Assembly: GCA_963678705.1 (NCBI GenBank) | Contig: OY783206.1 | Span: forward strand, 11,109,807 to 11,173,806 | DNA from: Panorpa germanica | Lineage: Eukaryota > Arthropoda > Insecta > Mecoptera > Panorpidae | Direction of reading: 5' to 3' | DNA length: 64,000 bases | Shown here: positions 58,601 through 64,000 of the stretch, piece by piece | Numbering within the stretch: position 1 is the first letter of the stretch | Layout of the letters: every line of letters begins with the position of its first letter | Program-made: the position numbers and the translations under genes | The notes under the pieces: model-generated | Told to the model about the DNA's origin: nothing | Database searches by the model: none | What the model saw: the letters and a program-made list of their open reading frames with translations, nothing else

Positions 58601-61600
58601 ATATTCATATTTGTATATCAATATCTTGCCTTTATTTTTAATTAATGTTAGTTTTAAGATTTCTTTGTTTTAATTCATTTATATTTTATGCCTATTTGTT
58701 TTTATATACACATATACACTACTCGCTTTGTGCAAGCCCTAATATTGCTTATGTAAACATCCTTTGTTTTACGATCCACTTATACTAGGCATTGACACTA
58801 CGTTTGTGTTCCTAATTCTTTCTTATTAATTCAACATGCAAACGTAACGCACGCTTTTGGTGCATAAACATAAAATAAAAAATACACATATTTTTTATAA
58901 CTAAAACCGCGAGTTACATTTACTTAGTGTCGTAACTAGTATTCTCATCAATTAAAATATTCAATCAATTTATTTGTAATTCAATAGTGTAGTTTTAAAA
59001 TAAATGTAATCTAAAAAAGTTCTGATGTTTTGCTGTGTCTTTTGATATAAATAAAAAATTGCTATTAATTAGTTAATAACATAAAGGTCCTTCATAACAA
59101 ATTGTGCGCACCCTAAGCTATTGAAAGGAACTGAGCGACATTTGCCGTTCGAGAACTTGGATACCGCCGACAGATCGCAGATACGCCCTAGCCAGCCTAT
59201 AGATCTCTATAAGGTCCAAACTCCCCAAACAGTTGTTATATGCGTTAATTGCGTTTTTACACCTATACCTGGGATAGGTTTCTCTCATGAAAATATAGCA
59301 TTATCTGAATTCAATTCGTGTAGTAAAAGCTAGTAACATAACCTCAGATAGGCTGGAAGAGAATTATCACTAGACACAATTAAAAAAATATTAAAATGCT
59401 TGTAAAACATGACTTAATTTCTATGAAAACTGTACTATATATAGACGAATCAGCTACCAGTGTCTTTAATCATGAAAGGAATCCAACGTTATAGAAAATT
59501 CCAATGCATGGCACATCACATTCAACGATTTGTCATCTCCTTTAAACAACGAAAACGAATACGTGTATGATATGTTATTTACTACTAATAGCTGCATTGT
59601 CTATCCCATGAAGTGTTATATAAAGAAGGTTGTCAACAATGAAAAATATTCTCGATTACATATTTCTTGTAAAACAAGCGTAAACAAATTAAAAACATAA
59701 AAACATACATGTATTAAAATTTACCGGTATTTTAATTGGAAATTAAATAATACATTAGGAAAATTAACATCTATCTACCGATAAATGCGAGTAAAGAATG
59801 CTAGGTTCTATCTGGGTGTATTTAAATCTGGGTGTATAAAATCCTGGTAAACTTACAGCATATTTCTGAAGTTTGTTGTCCATGGTAAATATATTGATCG
59901 TTGCAATGTTCTCATCATATTCAGTAGGTTTGTACAACGCAGAAAATTCAGCACATTCGGATATTGGGACAATGACTGTTGTTACTCGAGTATCGTATTC
60001 TAAAAGTAACAAAGAAAAACATAAGAACAATATGTTTAATTACAGAATTTCAGAAAAACAAAAAGAAATAACACTGGTAACTTGGAATATCACAAACCTT
60101 TTGGAACCCAAAGTAATTTGGACGAGTTCCCCAATACCTCAACGCAAAAGGCGTCAGATGCAGTGCTCACAATTTCCAATAAAACAAGACATGGAATTTC
60201 CCCAACGTTTTTAATTCCAAAAGGTATCGATGAATAATTTCCAACGTGAGTCATTGGGAATACAATGCGCTCCATGAATGAATCAGGAGCAAATTCAGGA
60301 TACAGTGGCTCTATTTGTGGAAGTAATCCCTGCCCTTGCAACATTATGATCAATGGTGGTTCTGCATACATTGATGGTAGTTTGACTGTGCATGATAATT
60401 TGGCTTCATAGAACTTTAAATAAAAATAAAGACACATGTGAAATAAGAACTGAAGGACATAAACTGCGTATTTTTTCTTAATAAACTGGAAATTGGTGAT
60501 TCAATATACACTATATTTTACTTTTAAAATATTTAGTAATTAAACATTATAATATTAACGGGAAAAAAATTGGATCTAAACAATAGCCTATACATGTAAG
60601 TTTATCAAGTTATAAAGAAATAAAAAACAACCTGAACTGTATTAGTTGGAGTAAATGTAATTTCCATCCATTTTTCAACACCAGATTCCACTGAAATGCT
60701 GGTACAGCTGATTTCAAATCCAGGCTGTTCCTGAAATTGTTAAAAATAGAATTATGTCATTCAAACAGTTTTATAAAAAAGTGTGCGCTTATTCACTAAT
60801 TCTCATTATCCTTACCTTCAGTTTTTCATCCACCTTATTGACTAGTGAGAACGAAACTGTTCCCTCAACAAGTCCAGTATTTTTAAAAAATAATCTCACA
60901 GAAGTTTTGTGGTTGATACACACTCTCAAAAACTTCAAAATATTTTCACATATATCGAAAACATAAATTTCTTTTAAAGTATTAGGAAAGTCGAGATTTT
61001 CAAGTGTTTGAGTAACGATACAGTCCTGGCACAAAATTTCGTAATTGTTGAGTTTGATTATTGGCAGCACTCCTGTAACGCTCAAATAAACAGGAAGAAA
61101 ATTCCTCTTTGGATTTGCATTGTTAAATTGAACATAAAACTTCACTTTGGTGTAATCTTTAACGGTGCATGTACAAGACATGTTGATAGTCAACGATTCG
61201 TTGGGTAAAATAACGGCTACTGATGGTGATACCACGAATTGGCCGACCTTCAAACTCTCCACTCTGTGGAATTATTAACATTACATTTTAAAAACTATGC
61301 AAATATATTATTTATATAAAAATGTAATACGAACTTCTTTTTTCCTTTTCCGCTTCCTTTAGCACTGTCTTTAACACTCTTCGTCCCTAAATTTTATTTT
61401 ATTTAAAAAGAAGAAATGTTTTTATTATCCACATTAAATCGAAATATAGCGCACTACTGTAGATTATCGTATTTACTAGATTATTTTTATTACCTTTTTC
61501 CTTTTTGCCTTTTCCTTTTGGTGAGTCTGTCTCTAAAGAATTATTAGTAATAAATATTACGTATTGAATTTATATTATTTAATTTATTTATTTTACTTAC

Positions 61601-63980
61601 TACTTGCTGCTTCTGCAGCAGCCAATGCAGCTGCTCTTGCTTCATCTGCAGGGTTCATCAGGACGCAAGTCATGTTTACCGCAAATGTTCCAGTATTCGT
61701 TACAACTACGGTATCACTACCACTTTCACCAACTTTTAAAATATTATAATCATATTCAGAGTTTGAAATTTTTCCTCTGCAAAGCGCATACTCATAGAAC
61801 ATAAAATTGAAAAAACAAGTCATATTTTTACCAATCTCTTACCTGTTGTAAACCACAGCTGCAGTCATTGCAATTGGGATATGCGCGACCTGTGCATTTG
61901 ATGACGTGTCAATCAACGATATGAACAAAATAGGCGTCTGTAACAAATACCAAGCGTTGTTAATCACTAATATTCTTTATTCGTTGAAATCTAATTAACA
62001 CGTAGTACAAACCGTCTTTATTGTAAAGCATCTAGTAGGGGTCATTTTAATGACCACGTCAATTGTTTTATCCTTGCCTTTTGGGATATTTCCAATCTCG
62101 TCTTCGTAAGTAACCCATATTATCATGTCACGAAGAAGTTTCTTCATTTGTTTATCAGCTAAAATTACAGGCTTCCAACTCATTTGCAGAACACCCATCC
62201 TAAAATATCAAATATTAGTAACATATTACAACTTAATTTTTTTGAGTCAATTTAACAATTGACTTACTTATAAGCAAGATCATATTTTCCACGATTACGC
62301 ATTGTTAAGGTGTTTTGAACTGAAGAATTGATCAGAATTGTGCCGAAATTCAAATGATGCTTACTTGCATCCTTCATGTAAGTGATATCCACAAGAACAT
62401 CGTAGCATTCACCGTTCATGGTTACGTTTACAACTTTCAGTGCGGGGGTTCGACCAAATTGATCTAAAATCTAAAGAACCAAATGACTTAAGAATATACA
62501 GATAATAGAATTTCCAGTCAAACAGAATAATTGTTTACTTGAATATCCATTGACTCTTCAAGAGTTTCAACTCTTAAACCAGTATAGATAGCATTAATAA
62601 TTTGTTCTTCTTCAGGATTTATTTTGCCAGTTGTTGGAAATATTCTCACACATGGAGCAACGGGAATTTTTACCACTGTTAAAGGATATTCATCTCTGAA
62701 TGACATATTGATTACATTGAATAATACTGGAACTGGAGATGAATTTGATAGTTTAACCATCCTTAATTCTTTCCTAAACATCAACAATCTACCGAATGCA
62801 AGTGATAGTGGTGCCATCTATAAAATATAAAAAAGATTTTATTTTAATTTACTTATAGTCTATATGATACATATGATATTAGAAGAAATAGAATCCTGCC
62901 CCAATAACTGGAACGACTGCTTCGAAGCTCAATGTTAGTTGAATTATATCTGGATTATTCTTCACATAAATCAACATCGTATCCTCGAATTTTCCAACTG
63001 TTGTGGGTTCGCAAAACATGCATTGTTGAAGACAATCGAACGGCTGGAAGAATGGAATAAATACATTATTGAAGGCTGCTCCATATTAAATTACTAATAA
63101 CTCGTTCTTCACCTCTAATTTAAACTCATTTGCAACCATGGAGAAATACGAAGCATCCTCTTCTTTAAATCTTATTTTGGTGGATACAAAGGCAATAGTA
63201 TTGTTCATAAAATTAAGCGGTGTTCCAATTTCGTAAGCCCTAATGCATACAAACTATAATTAGTTCTAAGATTTATTAAGAATATCTTTTTAGAGCTTAA
63301 TGGATTATATAGTATTATTATACACATAGATATGCGTTTTTCAAATACATATACTCAAAATGCATATACAAAATAGTAAATACCTATTTTCTATTATTTC
63401 TTAGGTATTTACTATTTTGGATCTTGTTGGATTAATTGGTACTATGCTTCACTTAAGTAAAGTGTATGCATGTAAAGTAATATCAATGTTTTGTTTTTAG
63501 CTGGTACATACAATTCTTTAAAAGTACACTAATTATTATTATTGTAAACCTACTGCAATTAAATATAATAACAATTACTATGTATACCTTTTGTATTCAG
63601 AATCAGGGTTTATCGCAATGCAACCAAAGTCTAAAACATTTTCATCAGTGATATATATAGGCCTTGGAAAAAATTTCTCTCGTAGTTTATCGGCAGCTGC
63701 TCGGGTTTTAATTATGTCAAATACTTTTTCTGGTACCCAGTCAATTCTTGGTATGGTACAGTCGGCTGAAAAAGTATTCTCAAGTTACACAAAAACTTTT
63801 GTGTTAAGTAGGACTATTCCATCTACATACCTGCAATACATATCTCGTATAGTTTGCTGCGCCCCACTACCCCTACTCTGAGAGTCATATTGTAATTCCC
63901 TTCAGCAATCGGAGCAAATCTTAATTTATAGCCCACGCATTCGCCAGGAATAAGTCCGAATCTGACCTTCAATTGTGAAG
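52650..63980 (-). CDS. HYDIN-like axonemal central-apparatus protein, 3' part (26 exons, about 1,529 residues)
   Basis: Exons in transcript order: 63,980-63,831; 63,765-63,588; 63,239-63,113; 63,043-62,909; 62,817-62,539; 62,470-62,268; 62,199-62,013; 61,937-61,843; 61,776-61,601; 61,532-61,494; 61,386-61,335; 61,263-60,816; 60,730-60,632; 60,413-60,098; 59,999-59,857; 58,498-58,338; 57,276-57,167; 56,454-56,237; 56,089-55,974; 55,903-55,672; 55,593-55,480; 54,851-54,620; 54,573-54,338; 53,340-53,186; 53,116-52,895; 52,818-52,650. Phases agree throughout. The protein is a string of MSP/ASH-type immunoglobulin-like domains, with motifs like VPVLFNVINMS, TVVVTNTGTFAVNMTC, TATVTVVFQPNRTGTYSRGL and SFTPCYEGKNRAVWLMN. 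This pattern, plus size, fits HYDIN of the C2 central-pair projection; CFAP47 or another ASH-repeat protein remains possible. Ala-rich and Lys/Gly-rich linkers are encoded at 61,335-61,640. The C-terminus is Pro-rich then KSAEKKKAK. The acceptor at 56,455 and the 69 bp intron at 53,117 are the least certain joins. The start lies beyond base 64,000. Confidence 0.85.
53397..54323. mobile_element. TTAA-flanked element with 128 bp inverted ends and 87 bp tandem repeats
   Basis: TTAA lies on both sides (53,393-53,396 and 54,324-54,327). The ends GGTCAAACGATACTTGGCCA and GGTGAACGATATTTGGCTAT (read inward) start inverted repeats that run about 128 bp to ATGTAAGTAACTATAAAC. Inside are three type A 87 bp units (53,525-53,800) and the tail seen at 47,396. 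An inner copy of the right end in opposite orientation (53,893-53,971 against 54,118-54,203) makes a second stem. TTAA targets are typical of piggyBac and Kolobok. No transposase. It fills the intron between two HYDIN-like exons. Confidence 0.85.
54875..55422. mobile_element. AATGGGCTTGTGTCC-family element in a HYDIN-like intron, right end lost
   Basis: It starts AATAGGCTTGTGTCCTCATT 24 bases beyond the acceptor side of the exon ending at 54,851. It follows the family interior to GAGACAAAATGACTTTTAT and stops. It includes the CTCTTTTACGCTC block of the subfamily at 26,415. Confidence 0.8.
56500..56558. repeat. Perfect 19 bp hairpin made of two outward-facing CCCAGTAAACA ends
   Basis: AATGGTTTGTTTACTGGGT (56,500-56,518) and its exact complement (56,540-56,558) flank a 21-base spacer. 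Each arm resembles a terminus of the CCCAG family, but the ends face away from one another, with no element between them. Confidence 0.75.
56567..56873. mobile_element. AATGGGCTTG-family fragment in a HYDIN-like intron
   Basis: It starts AATGGGCTTGCGAACCATGA and keeps AATTATTAAAGGGATTCAAC and ATCTCCGTCAACATTTAACA. The right end is missing. It includes the AATAGTGCGACAT block of the 26,415 subfamily. Confidence 0.65.
59390..59560. mobile_element. Badly worn AATGGGCTTG-family fragment in a HYDIN-like intron
   Basis: AATGCTTGTAAAACATGACT, AAAGGAATCCAACGTTATAG and AATTCCAATGCATGGCACAT follow the order of the element at 56,567 with many changes. It is the oldest-looking member of the family here. 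Confidence 0.5.
63369..63419. repeat. Perfect 18 bp hairpin with 15-base loop in a HYDIN-like intron
   Basis: The arms CAAAATAGTAAATACCTA (63,369-63,386) and its exact complement (63,402-63,419) enclose an AT-rich loop. It lies in the intron between exons 63,765-63,588 and 63,239-63,113. Confidence 0.8.
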
Positions 63981-64000
63981 CTAAAAAGATATGTAATCTC

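Noticed and set aside
1-64000. tRNA, rRNA, CRISPR or riboswitch features
   Set aside because: No cloverleaf with a GGTTCGAATCC-type T-arm, no rRNA signature and no spaced repeats were found; the window is eukaryotic.

Overview
This is a window of animal nuclear DNA, most likely from an insect. It is AT-rich, its genes carry short GT-AG introns, it is full of degraded transposons, and it encodes a complete insect eclosion hormone precursor. The recurring short motif TACTCGTAT and the mix of mariner, hAT, copia and abundant MITE-like elements suggest a moth or butterfly. The order is an inference; no species is claimed. No tRNA, rRNA, CRISPR array or bacterial gene was seen.

Layout. Positions 1-650 hold the 3' end of a Ty1/copia retrotransposon. 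Positions 650-44,100 are gene-poor and built mostly of transposon relics: three mariner deletion derivatives, a hAT remnant, several long-inverted-repeat elements, and two large MITE-like families that recur across the window. One family has CCCAGTAAACA ends and duplicates two A/T bases at its target. The other has AATGGGCTTGTGTCC ends. Two small genes sit inside this desert, both on the minus strand, both with a signal-peptide exon and both unrecognised: 2,275-3,528 (99 residues) and 13,731-14,582 (163 residues). Both were assembled by hand from splice sites and matching phases.

Positions 44,140-64,000 are gene-rich. They hold the eclosion hormone gene (plus strand, 88 residues), then a 2.4 kb field of 87 bp and about 145 bp tandem repeats. 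After that comes a six-exon F-box/leucine-rich-repeat gene (plus, 48,130-52,482, 510 residues). Last is the 3' part of a long HYDIN-like gene (minus, 52,650-63,980, 26 exons, about 1,529 residues here, 5' end beyond the window). The F-box and HYDIN-like genes converge; their stop codons are 167 bases apart and their poly(A) signals 72 bases apart. Introns of both genes carry copies of the same transposon families.

How the genes relate. Eclosion hormone is a secreted neuropeptide that triggers moulting behaviour. HYDIN proteins belong to the central apparatus of motile axonemes, which in insects means mainly sperm tails. The F-box protein is probably a substrate adaptor of an SCF ubiquitin ligase. 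Nothing in the sequence shows that the three work in one pathway. The most unusual structure is a TTAA-flanked element with 128 bp inverted ends at 53,397-54,323. It carries the same 87 bp tandem units as the repeat field on the other side of the F-box gene.
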